Below, piece by piece: positions 7,237-15,791 of a stretch of DNA of 36,586 bases. The DNA is from Candidatus Alloruminococcus vanvlietii. GTDB lineage: Bacteria; Bacillota; Clostridia; Oscillospirales; Ruminococcaceae. The position numbers and the translations under genes were made by a program. The stretch lies in the NCBI GenBank assembly GCA_904420505.1, contig CAJFVS010000027.1, forward strand, positions 1-36,586, given 5' to 3'. The first letter of the stretch is position 1. The number at the start of each line of letters is the position of its first letter. The notes under the pieces are model-generated. The model searched no databases and was not told the origin of the DNA. It worked only from the letters and a program-made list of their open reading frames with translations.

Positions 7237-7555
7237 CATGTAAAGGCAGCCTGCGAGCAAAGCAAGCAGCTGCTGCCAACTACGGCGGTGCTGTCCACGC
7301 TCGACGCCCCAAGAGCCGCCAGGCGAATGGCAGGCGGAAGGGGTACAGCGGAAATCTGCGATTTGGCAAACAGCACCCATGTAAAGGCGGCCTGCAAGCA
7401 AAACAAGCAGCCGCCGCCAACTACGGCGGTGCTGTCCACGCTCGACGCCCCAAGAGCCGCCAGGCGAATGGCTGGCGGAAAGGGTACAGCGGAAATCTAT
7501 GATTTGATAAACAGCACCCATGTAAAGGCAGCCTGCAAGCAAAGCAAGCAGCCGC
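7211..7555. repeat. Tandem repeat, 141-bp unit, about 2.5 copies
   Basis: Copies begin at 7211, 7352 and 7493 with AAATCT; the third is cut after about 63 bp. Copies 1 and 2 differ at about 9 of 141 positions. The 12 bp just outside (7199-7210, GCGGTGCTGTCC) match the middle of the unit, so the array is flanked by part of another copy from which the rest has been lost. Confidence 0.9.
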
Positions 7556-7568
7556 CGGCTACTACTAA

Positions 7569-7597
7569 ATATTATCGCAAAGCGGGTGGCTTGTCAA
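7569..7597 (-). promoter_or_regulatory. acnA: Consensus promoter of the acn-icd operon
   Basis: On the minus strand a perfect TTGACA (7592-7597) and TATAAT-like TAATAT (7569-7574) are separated by 17 bp. Initiation near 7562 places the whole repeat array in the leader RNA. Confidence 0.85.
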
Positions 7598-7710
7598 TCT
7601 TTTATCGCACGCTAAAGTGATGAAGTATTTCCTGCAAAACGCGCATCAAAAGCCGTGTTGGGCGTTTATATTGCAGCCCGTTTTGCGCTGTATGCGCCAG
7701 GATGGGCAAA
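7598..7710. other. Divergent intergenic spacer, nothing recognised
   Basis: The stretch between the acn promoter and the operator-like palindromes of the tepA promoter. I see no ORF with a ribosome site, hairpin with T-tract, or RNA motif. Confidence 0.5.
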
Positions 7711-7722
7711 AAGTGCGCACTT
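7711..7722. promoter_or_regulatory. Perfect 12-bp palindrome at the tepA -35
   Basis: AAGTGCGCACTT is its own reverse complement and its last two bases are the first two of the -35 hexamer TTGTGA. Position and symmetry suit a repressor operator. The regulator is unknown. Confidence 0.45.
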
Positions 7723-7749
7723 GTGAACAAATGGCAGATTTGTTATAAT
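7721..7749 (+). promoter_or_regulatory. Promoter of the tepA-ylzJ-uppP-ftsK group
   Basis: TTGTGA (7721-7726) and a perfect TATAAT (7744-7749) are 17 bp apart. The transcript would begin near 7756, about 75 nt upstream of the tepA ATG. Confidence 0.75.
7726..7744. promoter_or_regulatory. Inverted repeat in the promoter spacer
   Basis: AACAAAT and ATTTGTT flank a 5-bp centre GGCAG and fill the space between -35 and -10, a common repressor position. It resembles a Rex box loosely but the half-sites and spacing do not fit. Confidence 0.4.
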
Positions 7750-7830
7750 AAACAAGAGTTCTTTTGCATTGGCATGAACGAATTATTTTTGGCAACACTA
7801 CCTTATAACAGCTTATAAGGAGTGTTTAGG

Positions 7831-8916
7831 ATGAAAAAAGCAAAAAAATGCGCCAAAAATACAAGCGAATCCCCTATGCCGCAGGCTGACCCGCAGCCGA
7901 TGGTACAAGAGCCGGATGCGCAAGAGCAAATAAACGCCCAGCAAAGCCAGATGGTGGAGATGGGTTCGGTTACCAAAGCAAACGCGCGCGGTACCATCCA
8001 TTGTTTAACCATCATCGGCCAGGTGGAGGGCCATTACATTTTGCCCCCGCAGAACAAAACCACCAAATACGAGCATGTTATCCCGCAGTTGGTGGCCATT
8101 GAAGAAGACCCCTCTATCGAGGGGCTGCTCATTATATTAAACACCGTGGGCGGCGATGTGGAGGCAGGCCTTGCCATTGCCGAGCTGGTGGCGGGCATGA
8201 AAACCCCCACCGTTTCGCTGGTGTTGGGCGGCGGGCATTCCATCGGCGTGCCGCTGGCAACAAGCGCCAAGGTTTCGTTTATTGCGCCCAGCGCCACCAT
8301 GACCATCCACCCGGTGCGTTTAAACGGGCTGGTGCTGGGCATCCCGCAGACGATGTCTTATTTTGACAAGATGCAGGAGCGCATTGTGCATTTTGTGGTG
8401 GAAAATTCCAAGATAAAACCGGAGCGTTTCCGCCAGCTTATGATGACCACCGGCGAGCTGGTGACCGACGTAGGCACCGTGCTCGACGGCGAAGCGGCTG
8501 TGCAGGAAGGGCTAATCGACCATTTGGGCGGGCTTTCGCAGGCGCTGGAATGCTTATACGAATTGATAGAACAAAACAAAGGCAAAAAGCCATCCAAAAA
8601 GCAGGGGAAAAAAGCCAAGGCAGCCGGCGCAAAACAGGGCAAAACCCGTTCGGACTCCCCGGCGATGGGGCAGGCTGCGGTGAAAGAAGAGGGCAAAGCC
8701 GCCCTGGCCATGTGGGTATCCGAAGGGCAGGCGCCACAAAAAGGGGCAAAGGCCAAAGCGCGCGGCAATACCCCGGCCACAGGGCCGTTGGAAGAGACCC
8801 CCTGGCACCCGGATGCGCAGCTTGTAAAAAGAAACCAGGCGGCTGCGCTGGTGCAGGAAGATTCTGCCTGGCACCCGGATGTAGAGGCTTTGTATGTGAA
8901 AGGGGAGAAACCGTAA
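7831..8916 (+). CDS. tepA: ClpP-class serine protease, TepA/YmfB-like, with a long C-terminal tail
   Basis: A ClpP/crotonase-fold peptidase. Residues ~55-245 carry the fold: [17 protein letters not shown] (104-120), the nucleophile Ser137 in GGGHSIG and the general base His160 in TIHPVRLNG. The close match to VPQTxxYxDKMQxR and the position before ylzJ and spoIIIE mark it as the TepA (translocation-enhancing protein) type, not housekeeping ClpP. The protein should be about 250 aa; here it is 361 aa because of a ~110-residue Lys/Ala/Gly-rich tail ending with two WHPD motifs (about 325 and 347). The start is ATG 7831, 8 nt after AAGGAG; an in-frame GTG at 7822 overlaps that site and was rejected. 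The YlzJ gene starts 1 nt after its stop. Confidence 0.85.
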   Translation: MKKAKKCAKNTSESPMPQADPQPMVQEPDAQEQINAQQSQMVEMGSVTKANARGTIHCLTIIGQVEGHYILPPQNKTTKYEHVIPQLVAIEEDPSIEGLLIILNTVGGDVEAGLAIAELVAGMKTPTVSLVLGGGHSIGVPLATSAKVSFIAPSATMTIHPVRLNGLVLGIPQTMSYFDKMQERIVHFVVENSKIKPERFRQLMMTTGELVTDVGTVLDGEAAVQEGLIDHLGGLSQALECLYELIEQNKGKKPSKKQGKKAKAAGAKQGKTRSDSPAMGQAAVKEEGKAALAMWVSEGQAPQKGAKAKARGNTPATGPLEETPWHPDAQLVKRNQAAALVQEDSAWHPDVEALYVKGEKP

Positions 8917-8917
8917 A

Positions 8918-9112
8918 ATGGATTATTATTCGTTTTCGATCCCCGATATGCAAAGCCGCCCGGAGTTTATGTGCCAAACCAAATGGGTGCAAAAAAACGG
9001 CGTAACGCTGGAATGCGTTACAAGCGGGGAGCAAACCTGTGTCCGGCGTTTGCTTTCCACCAACCCAAAGGATTATTTAAACGCAAATTATTCCCCTGGC
9101 AGCAGGATTTGA
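8918..9112 (+). CDS. ylzJ: YlzJ-like protein
   Basis: A 64-aa protein of unknown function. It is called YlzJ-like from its size and opening (YYSFSIPD, YLNANYSPG at the end) and above all from the order tepA-ylzJ-spoIIIE known in Bacillus. Its Shine-Dalgarno (AGGGGAG, 8901-8907) lies inside the end of tepA and the two genes are 1 nt apart, so translation is probably coupled. I see no membrane segment; there are three Cys, none in a metal-site pattern. Confidence 0.7.
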   Translation: MDYYSFSIPDMQSRPEFMCQTKWVQKNGVTLECVTSGEQTCVRRLLSTNPKDYLNANYSPGSRI

Positions 9113-9120
9113 CATTTCAT

Positions 9121-9134
9121 GCGCCGCAAGGCGC
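9121..9134 (+). other. Short GNRA-capped hairpin between ylzJ and uppP
   Basis: GCGCC-GCAA-GGCGC is a perfect 5-bp stem with a GCAA tetraloop. No T-run follows, so it is more likely an mRNA stability or processing element than a terminator. Confidence 0.4.
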
Positions 9135-9156
9135 TACATAATAATGGAGGCAGTCT

Positions 9157-9999
9157 ATGAGCATACTGGACGCAATTATTCAAGGCATTGTGCAGGGTTT
9201 AACCGAATTTTTACCGGTTTCCAGTTCCGGGCATTTATCGCTGGTGCAGCATTTTACCGGCACGGCGGGGGAAAGCTCCCTGCTGTTTTCGCTGTTTTTG
9301 CATGTGGGCACCATTTTAGCGGTGGTGGTGGCGTTTCGCAAAACGCTGTGGGCGCTTATCAAAGAATTTTGCGTGATGATTAAAGATATTTTTACCGGCA
9401 AGTTTTCGTTTAAAGGCGCACAGCCCAAGCGCCGCATGATTTTTTTGCTGGTGGTGGCCACTTTGCCCATGTGCGTGTTTTACTTTGCCAGGGACTTTTT
9501 CGGCCAGTTTTCCACCGATGAGGACATTGTGGTGGAGGGCATTTGCTTTTTGATTACCTCGGTGCTGCTGTTTATGGCCTGCGCCAAAAAAGACGGCAAA
9601 AAAACCGCTGCCAACATGCGCTACCGCGATGCGGTTGCCATCGGCGTAATGCAGGGTGTGGCGGCGCTGCCCGGCGTTTCGCGTTCGGGTTCTACCATCT
9701 CTACCGGCGTGCTGTGCGGCTTAAACCGTGAATTTGCCGTGTCGTTTTCGTTTATTATGGGCCTGCCGGTTATCCTGGCCGCTTCCTTGGTGGAGGCCAA
9801 AGACGCTGTGGGCGCGGGCACCATGTCCATCGACCCGGTGGTGATACTGGTAGGGGTTGTGGTATCGGCCGTGGTGGGGTATTTGGCCATTGCGCTGGTG
9901 CGCTGGTTTATGAAATCCAATCACTTTAAGCTGTTTGCCTACTACACCTTGATTTTAGGCCTGTTTACCGTCGTAATCGGCGTGATTGAGAAGTTTTAA
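9157..9999 (+). CDS. uppP: Undecaprenyl-diphosphatase UppP (BacA)
   Basis: An integral membrane enzyme that dephosphorylates undecaprenyl diphosphate to recycle the lipid carrier of cell-wall synthesis; overproduction gives bacitracin resistance in known cases. At 280 aa it is typical. The first signature QGLTEFLPVSSSGHL spans 13-27 with E17, the Ser triplet and H26; the second, PGVSRSGSTI, lies at about 172-181 with the catalytic Arg. About eight hydrophobic helices are visible. The ATG has GGAGG nine nt upstream. It is placed between ylzJ and ftsK, splitting the usual tepA-ylzJ-spoIIIE order; no promoter is seen directly in front, so it is probably co-transcribed. Confidence 0.95.
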   Translation: MSILDAIIQGIVQGLTEFLPVSSSGHLSLVQHFTGTAGESSLLFSLFLHVGTILAVVVAFRKTLWALIKEFCVMIKDIFTGKFSFKGAQPKRRMIFLLVVATLPMCVFYFARDFFGQFSTDEDIVVEGICFLITSVLLFMACAKKDGKKTAANMRYRDAVAIGVMQGVAALPGVSRSGSTISTGVLCGLNREFAVSFSFIMGLPVILAASLVEAKDAVGAGTMSIDPVVILVGVVVSAVVGYLAIALVRWFMKSNHFKLFAYYTLILGLFTVVIGVIEKF

Positions 10000-10039
10000 T
10001 AGATTGCATTATCTGTAGAAAAAGGGAGACGTCTGACTC

Positions 10040-12604
10040 ATGGCATCTAAAACCCAAAATTCATCCAAAACCAGCAGCGCCTCGCGCACCAGCGCTTCCA
10101 AAAAGGCAAGCGCCACGCGCGCGCGCAACAAGGCCAAGCAAAAGGCCAAACGCCAGCTCACGGCAATTGCGCTGTTTGCGGTAGGGCTTTTTGCGTTTGC
10201 CCTTTGCATTGTGGAAGGCCAGAATGTGTGGAGCTTTTTCCACAACGGTATTTTTGGGCTGTTTGGCCTGTGCGCCTGGCTGGTTGGCCCGGCTTTGGTA
10301 TACATAGCGGTTTTGCTGGCAATGGATAAGCCCAATTATGTTAGCCGCACCTGGCAGGTAAGCATTTTTTTGGTGCTGCTGTGCGCCTGCTTTACGGTGT
10401 TTTCGGGCATCAATTTTGAAGGCCTTGGCTTTGCTGAAGGCATCTCTACTTTATATACATCGGGTACGGCGTTAAAAGGCGGCGGGTTTGTTTCTTGTTT
10501 GCTGGGCTGGCCGCTTATCGCGTTGTTTGGCGATTTGGGCGCCAAAATTACCATTTGTATTTTGCTGTTTGTATTTGTCATGATTATCACCGGCGCCACG
10601 CTGTACGACCTTTTGCATTCGGCCAGCAAACCGGTGAAAAAATTAGAGGAAGCCTACACCGGCTTGCAGGAGGTGCGCACCGAGCGCGAAGCCAAGCGGG
10701 TGGAAAATTTAAAAGCGCGTTTTGACATCGACGTGCCCATAGACGAACCCAGCAAGAAAAAGGGCAGGGAAAAACCCGCCCCCACCTTGCAGGAGCTTTT
10801 AAATGAAAAACCGCAGGAGCCGGTATCTTCGCTGGACGAGCCCGAGCTGCCCACCTGGCGGCGCGAGCAGTATTTGGACGCCAACCCCGTCAATTCCATC
10901 CAGCCGCCCCAAGAGGAGCATGAGAGCATTGACGAAATTGTGGCCCGGCGCACCGGCGGCTTTACCCTGGTGCCGGAAAACACCCCGGTGGTGCCCTCGT
11001 ACGACACACCCGGACAAGCCCCTGTGGCAAACGCCCCCAAGGAGGACGGACTGCCGGCAGAGGGCGCGGAAGAAAATGGAGACACGGACGGGCAAACGCC
11101 CCCCGAACAGCCGCCTTACCAGTTCCCGCCCATTGATTTGTTAAAAGAAGGCCGCCAGGGCTCGAACAAAGACATCACCCGGGAATTGAAAGAAAACGCC
11201 CAGCGGCTGGTGGACGTGCTCAAAAGCTTTGGGGTGCAGACCCGCGTGATCGATATTTCCCGCGGGCCTGCTGTTACAAGGTATGAACTGCAACCCTCGG
11301 CAGGGGTGAAGATTAGCAAAATCACCGGCCTGGCCGACGACATTGCCTTAAACCTAGCGGCCGCCGGGGTGCGCATCGAAGCGCCTATCCCCAACAAGGC
11401 GGCGGTGGGCATCGAAGTGCCCAACCAGAATGTGGAGACCGTGACCATCCGCGAGATTATCTCTTCAAGCGAATTTGAAAATTCCCCCGGCGCGCTTACC
11501 GTTTCGTTAGGGCGCGACATTGCAGGCAATGCAACGGTGGCCGATTTGGCCAAAATGCCCCATCTGCTTATTGCCGGGGCTACCGGCTCGGGCAAATCGG
11601 TGTGCGTCAACTCGTTTATTGTCAGCTTACTGTACAAGTCCTCCCCGCAGGATGTCAAACTCATTATGATTGACCCCAAAGTGGTGGAGCTGGGCGTGTA
11701 CAACGGCATCCCGCATTTGCTGGTACCCGTGGTAACCGATCCCAGAAAGGCTGCTGGCACCTTAAACTGGGCCGTAACCGAGATGCTAAACCGCTACAAA
11801 ATCTTTGCCGAAAACGGCGTACGCGATTTAAAAGGCTACAACGAGCTTTGCACGCAAAGCGATACCTTACATAAACTGCCCTATATCGTCATCATCATCG
11901 ATGAGCTGGCCGATTTGATGATGGCCGCCCCCAGCGACGTGGAAGACGCTATCTGCCGTTTGGCGCAGATGGCCAGGGCTGCGGGCATGCATCTGGTGAT
12001 TGCCACCCAGCGCCCGTCGGTGGACGTCATCACCGGCGTTATCAAGGCCAATATTCCCAGCCGCATTGCGTTTGCAGTGTCTTCGCAGGTGGATTCGCGC
12101 ACCATTTTGGACCAAGGCGGCGCGGAAAAACTGCTGGGACGCGGCGATATGCTTTATTACCCGGTGGGAGCCCCAAAACCCCAGCGCATACAGGGCACCT
12201 TTGTGGGCGACAGCGAGATTGAGCATGTGGTGAAATTTATTAAAGAGCAGGTGCAGGTAAACTACGACCAAAACGTGATGGAAGAGATTGAAAAACGCGC
12301 CGTTGCCACCGAAGGGGGCAAAAAATCCGCCGGCGGGGCCGACGCTGCTGCCAGCACGGACGACCAGATGCTGCCCGATGCCATTGAATGCGTGGTGGAA
12401 GCCGGGGTGGCATCCACATCGCTGTTGCAAAGGCGGTTAAAGCTGGGGTATGCCAGGGCCGCCAGAATCATTGACGAGATGGAGAGCCGCGGCATTGTAG
12501 GCCCGTTTGAGGGCAGCAAGCCCCGGCAGGTGCTCATCTCCCGCCAGCAGTGGATGGAAATGAAGATGCGCGAAAACGAGCAGGGCGCGTCCCAACAAGA
12601 ATAG
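10040..12604 (+). CDS. ftsK: DNA translocase FtsK/SpoIIIE
   Basis: A membrane-anchored hexameric ATPase that pumps chromosomal DNA through the division or sporulation septum. The N-terminus is Lys/Ser/Ala-rich, then about four membrane helices lie within residues 35-195, followed by a charged linker to about 370. The motor has Walker A GATGSGKS at about 513-520 and Walker [14 protein letters not shown], with the [12 protein letters not shown] motif. The C-terminal gamma domain is a winged helix ([19 protein letters not shown]) that reads KOPS/SRS polarity signs. At 854 aa it is normal. The start ATG 10040 has AAAGGGAG 11 nt upstream. Context with tepA and ylzJ favours the SpoIIIE type. Confidence 0.95.
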   Translation: MASKTQNSSKTSSASRTSASKKASATRARNKAKQKAKRQLTAIALFAVGLFAFALCIVEGQNVWSFFHNGIFGLFGLCAWLVGPALVYIAVLLAMDKPNYVSRTWQVSIFLVLLCACFTVFSGINFEGLGFAEGISTLYTSGTALKGGGFVSCLLGWPLIALFGDLGAKITICILLFVFVMIITGATLYDLLHSASKPVKKLEEAYTGLQEVRTEREAKRVENLKARFDIDVPIDEPSKKKGREKPAPTLQELLNEKPQEPVSSLDEPELPTWRREQYLDANPVNSIQPPQEEHESIDEIVARRTGGFTLVPENTPVVPSYDTPGQAPVANAPKEDGLPAEGAEENGDTDGQTPPEQPPYQFPPIDLLKEGRQGSNKDITRELKENAQRLVDVLKSFGVQTRVIDISRGPAVTRYELQPSAGVKISKITGLADDIALNLAAAGVRIEAPIPNKAAVGIEVPNQNVETVTIREIISSSEFENSPGALTVSLGRDIAGNATVADLAKMPHLLIAGATGSGKSVCVNSFIVSLLYKSSPQDVKLIMIDPKVVELGVYNGIPHLLVPVVTDPRKAAGTLNWAVTEMLNRYKIFAENGVRDLKGYNELCTQSDTLHKLPYIVIIIDELADLMMAAPSDVEDAICRLAQMARAAGMHLVIATQRPSVDVITGVIKANIPSRIAFAVSSQVDSRTILDQGGAEKLLGRGDMLYYPVGAPKPQRIQGTFVGDSEIEHVVKFIKEQVQVNYDQNVMEEIEKRAVATEGGKKSAGGADAAASTDDQMLPDAIECVVEAGVASTSLLQRRLKLGYARAARIIDEMESRGIVGPFEGSKPRQVLISRQQWMEMKMRENEQGASQQE

Positions 12605-12621
12605 ATAGAAGGATTGTACAT

Positions 12622-14583
12622 ATGGCAGGATTTATTCCGCTTACCCGCGAAGAGATGCTGGCGCAGGGCTGGCATTATATGGATTTTGTGCTCATATCGG
12701 GCGACGCGTATGTGGACCACCCCAGCTTTGGGGTAGCCATTATTGCGCGGGTGCTTGAACATGCGGGTTATAAAGTGGGCATTGTGGCCCAACCCCAAAA
12801 GGACGAAGATTATCTGGAATTTGGCCGCCCGCGCTACGCGTTTATGGTGTCCAGCGGCAATATCGATTCCATGGTCAACCACTACACCGTTGCCAAGCGA
12901 AAACGCTCGGAGGATTTGTACACCCCTAATAAAAAGGCGGGGCGGCGCCCCGACCGCGCGGTGATTGTGTATACACAGGCGCTCAAACGCCTGTTTCCCG
13001 AAATCCCGGTGGTGATTGGCGGGGTGGAAGCGTCTTTGCGGCGCTTTGCCCATTACGACTACTGGGACGACAAAGTGCGCCCCTCCATTTTGCTGGATTC
13101 CGGAGCGGATTTGCTTTCCTACGGCATGGGCGAGCGCCAAACGGTTTTGATAGCGCGTGCCCTTACCCGCAAAAACTGGCTGGAGGAATGCCGGGACGTG
13201 CGCGGGGTGTGTTATTTGGATGACGGGAACCATCTGCCCCAAAACGCGGTGAGCTGCGCGTCTTTTGAAAAGGTGGCGGCCGACAAAGTAGCTTATGCCA
13301 ACGCCACGCGCATCCAGTACGAGGAGCAGGATTATATCTACGGGCGCGCCATTGTGCAAAAGCACGGCACACAGTTTTTGGTGCAAAACCGGCCCCAGCC
13401 GCCCCTGACCCGCGAAGAGCTGGACGCGGTGTGGGAGCTGCCCTTTCAAAAGCGCTGGCACCCCAAGTACGACAGCTGCGGGGGCATTGCCGCCATTGAA
13501 GAGGTGGAGTTTTCCATTATGCACAACCGCGGCTGCTTTGGCGCGTGCAATTTCTGCGCCATTGCGTTCCACCAGGGGCGCCATGTCACCAGCAGAAGCG
13601 AAGAATCCATCTTAAAAGAAGCCGAAGAAATGGTAAAAAGCCCGCGGTTTAAAGGCTACATCCACGATGTGGGCGGCCCTACGGCCAATTTCAGGGGGCC
13701 TTCCTGCCAAAAGCAGATTACGCAGGGGCTGTGCAAGGGGCGCAAGTGCCTGTCGCCTACCCCGTGTAAGCAGATAAAGGCCGACCACCGCGAATATTTG
13801 CAGATTTTGCGCAAACTGCGCGCCATCAAGGGCGTAAAAAAGGTGTTTGTGCGCTCTGGCCTGCGGTTTGACTATATGCTGTTAGACCCCGACGAAACCT
13901 TTTTTAAAGAGCTGGTGCAGTACCATGTAAGCGGGCAGTTAAAGGTAGCGCCGGAGCATTGTTCCAACAACGTGCTGGCCAAAATGGGCAAGCCGCCCAT
14001 TGAAGCGTATGAAAAATTCCAAAAGCGGTTTTTTGAGCTTTCCCGCCAGTGCGGCAAGGAGCAGTATCTGGTGCCGTATTTGATGTCCTCGCACCCGGGG
14101 TCGACTTTGCAGGACGCGGTGACCCTGGCGGTATTTTTAAAGAAAAACCATATCCACCCCGAGCAGGTGCAGGATTTTTACCCCACCCCGGGCACGGTAT
14201 CCACCTGCATGTTTTACACCGGGCTGGACCCTTTTTCCATGCAGCCGGTGTATGTGGCCAAAACCCCGCAGGAAAAGGCCATGCAGCGGGTTTTGCTGCA
14301 ATATTATAAGCCCGAAAACGCTCCAAAAGTGCGCGCGGCCTTAAAAGCCGCCGGGCGGGAGGATTTAATCGGCTTTGGCAAGGAATGCTTAGTGCGCCCG
14401 GACGCGCGTTTTGCTGCGGCAAACAGCAAGACAAGCGCCAAAAACGGGGCAAAAGGCGTCCCAAATGCCAGGGCTGCGCACCAAACAGGCAAAGGCCGCC
14501 AGGCGGGCTTTTCGAAAAATACAGCCCCAACCGGCAGGCAAAAACAAAATCAAGCGGCAAACAAAAAGCGCAAAAGGGGGTAA
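12622..14583 (+). CDS. ygiQ: YgiQ family radical SAM protein
   Basis: A radical S-adenosylmethionine protein of unknown substrate. The order is an N-terminal B12-binding-like domain (1-200, with VVIGGVEASLRRFAHYDYW), the radical SAM core with the cluster ligands C305, C309 and C312 in CFGACNFC, and the Cys-rich stretch CQKQITQGLCKGRKCLSPTPC. SSHPGSTLQDAV and QDFYPTPGT are family stretches. The last ~55 residues are a basic Lys/Gln/Ala-rich tail. The start is ATG 12622 (MAGFIPLTREEM) with AGAAGGA upstream, not the longer frame reaching into ftsK. It ends 3 nt before the next start. 653 aa is close to the family length. Confidence 0.92.
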   Translation: MAGFIPLTREEMLAQGWHYMDFVLISGDAYVDHPSFGVAIIARVLEHAGYKVGIVAQPQKDEDYLEFGRPRYAFMVSSGNIDSMVNHYTVAKRKRSEDLYTPNKKAGRRPDRAVIVYTQALKRLFPEIPVVIGGVEASLRRFAHYDYWDDKVRPSILLDSGADLLSYGMGERQTVLIARALTRKNWLEECRDVRGVCYLDDGNHLPQNAVSCASFEKVAADKVAYANATRIQYEEQDYIYGRAIVQKHGTQFLVQNRPQPPLTREELDAVWELPFQKRWHPKYDSCGGIAAIEEVEFSIMHNRGCFGACNFCAIAFHQGRHVTSRSEESILKEAEEMVKSPRFKGYIHDVGGPTANFRGPSCQKQITQGLCKGRKCLSPTPCKQIKADHREYLQILRKLRAIKGVKKVFVRSGLRFDYMLLDPDETFFKELVQYHVSGQLKVAPEHCSNNVLAKMGKPPIEAYEKFQKRFFELSRQCGKEQYLVPYLMSSHPGSTLQDAVTLAVFLKKNHIHPEQVQDFYPTPGTVSTCMFYTGLDPFSMQPVYVAKTPQEKAMQRVLLQYYKPENAPKVRAALKAAGREDLIGFGKECLVRPDARFAAANSKTSAKNGAKGVPNARAAHQTGKGRQAGFSKNTAPTGRQKQNQAANKKRKRG

Positions 14584-14586
14584 ACC

Positions 14587-15546
14587 ATGGCAAAACGCAA
14601 ACGCAAGGCCAAAAAGGCAAAAGTGAACAAGCTGGTGGTGTTTTGCGGGGTTGTGTTGATGACCCTGGCGGTGTTGATTACCCTGGCGGACAAAATCACC
14701 CTGCCGTTTTACGTGCCCACCTGGGACGAGCTTCACCAAATGGTAAACCCCGAAGCGCAGACGGATGAAGCCGGGCGCACGCATCTGGAGGTGCATGCCA
14801 TCGATGTGGGCCAGGGCGATTCCATTTACATAAAAGCCGGTAGCAAGAACATTTTGATAGACGCCGGCGAAAACGACCAAGGCCCAACGGTTTCCGAGTA
14901 CCTGCGCGAACTGGGCGTGGATAAATTGGACCTTGTTGTGGGCACCCACCCGCATTCGGACCATATTGGCGGGCTGGATTATATCATCGAGCAGTTTAAA
15001 GTTTCCACCGTGCTGCTGCCTTCGCTGCCCGAGAGCATTACGCCAACCACCAAAACCTATTTGGATTTGCTGGAAGTGATTGCCGAAAAGGGCGTGAAAG
15101 TGCGCAAAGCAGAAGTGGGTTTGAACTTTGACTTTGACGATGTAAAAATCGAGGTGTTGGGCCCCACGGCTGAGTATGAGGATTTAAACAATATGTCGGT
15201 GGTGCTGCGGGTGGAGTACAAGAACAATTCGTTTTTGTTTATGGGCGATGCCGAAACCAGCGCGGAAGACGGCCTGCTTATGAGCGACCCGCAATCGCTT
15301 AACGCCGATGTGCTGAAAGTTGGCCATCATGGCAGCAAAACCTCCACCGGCGAAGAATTTTTACAGGCGGTCAGCCCGCGCTACGGCATCATCTGCGTAG
15401 GCGAAGGCAATTCCTATGGCCACCCAACGCCCAGCATCATCAAGCGCTTGCAGGATGCTGGGGTGGTTGTGTACCGCACCGACCAAAGCGGCAGCATTGT
15501 GTTTTATGCCGACGGCAATACCATATCGGTAAAATGCGAAAAATAA
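14587..15546 (+). CDS. ComEC/Rec2-like metallo-beta-lactamase-fold hydrolase, membrane-anchored
   Basis: A 319-aa protein with a basic N-terminus, one membrane helix (about 16-34) and an extracytoplasmic metallo-beta-lactamase domain. Opening motif HAIDVGQGDSI (70-80) and metal ligands H121, H123, D125 and H126 in THPHSDHIGG are seen, followed by MGDAET and VGHHGSKTST. This is the stand-alone form of the ComEC nuclease-like domain; the channel part of ComEC is absent. It probably cleaves a phosphodiester outside the membrane, but the substrate is unknown. It is followed after 12 nt by a DUF3006 gene, a frequent partner. Confidence 0.88.
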   Translation: MAKRKRKAKKAKVNKLVVFCGVVLMTLAVLITLADKITLPFYVPTWDELHQMVNPEAQTDEAGRTHLEVHAIDVGQGDSIYIKAGSKNILIDAGENDQGPTVSEYLRELGVDKLDLVVGTHPHSDHIGGLDYIIEQFKVSTVLLPSLPESITPTTKTYLDLLEVIAEKGVKVRKAEVGLNFDFDDVKIEVLGPTAEYEDLNNMSVVLRVEYKNNSFLFMGDAETSAEDGLLMSDPQSLNADVLKVGHHGSKTSTGEEFLQAVSPRYGIICVGEGNSYGHPTPSIIKRLQDAGVVVYRTDQSGSIVFYADGNTISVKCEK

Positions 15547-15558
15547 GGAGAATTTGCC

Positions 15559-15777
15559 ATGCGCCTGCTCAGCATCGACCGGATTGAAAACGGCTTTGCC
15601 GTTTGCGAAAATGAAAACAAAACGTTTGAGAATATCCCACTGGAAATGCTCCCGCAGGGGGTAAAAGAAGGCGATGTTCTGCGCCAGGATGAAAACGGTT
15701 TTGCGCTTGACAGGGAAGAAACCCAGCGCCGGCGCAAACAGGCGTTTGATTTGTTAAACAAACTTTTGAACCAATAG
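15559..15777 (+). CDS. DUF3006 domain protein
   Basis: A 72-aa protein matching the DUF3006 pattern: LSIDRIENGFAVCE, then a short acidic beta segment, IPLEMLPQGVKEGDVL and a C-terminal charged helix (RRRKQAFDLLNKL). The function is unknown. It is commonly found beside MBL-fold ComEC-like proteins, as here, which suggests a shared role. AAGGAG lies 8 nt before the ATG. Confidence 0.8.
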   Translation: MRLLSIDRIENGFAVCENENKTFENIPLEMLPQGVKEGDVLRQDENGFALDREETQRRRKQAFDLLNKLLNQ

Positions 15778-15791
15778 GGCGGGTGAAAAAC

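Larger units (their letters stand above)
7157..7562 (-). promoter_or_regulatory. Long structured 5' leader of the acn-icd operon
   Basis: The region between the minus-strand promoter at 7569-7597 and the aconitase ATG has no convincing gene. Read as RNA it is about 405 nt and almost wholly made of tandem 141-nt units (7211-7555). Each full unit holds a GC-rich stem (GGCAGC/GCTGCC type), a closing 8-bp stem GGTGCTGT/ACAGCACC, a small AAATC-N3-GATTT hairpin and a CCGCC(AG)/(CT)GGCGG hairpin inside CCC(C)/GGGG. Paired positions differ between copies in a compensatory way. The frames that stay open through it do so because 141 is a multiple of 3. I infer a cis-acting RNA controlling aconitase; a ligand or protein partner is not evident. 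Confidence 0.65.

Noticed and set aside
7192..7620. Long open frames on both strands with repeated peptide blocks upstream of aconitase
   Set aside because: They are open because the 141-bp repeat is a multiple of three; no ribosome sites are present and the base changes between copies preserve RNA pairing, not a protein.
7738..7756. Rex box in the tepA promoter (TTGTTATAATAAACAA)
   Set aside because: The half-sites are only five bases and are 6 bp apart, whereas the Rex operator needs about 8 between TTGTT and AACAA; the site is mainly the -10 hexamer.
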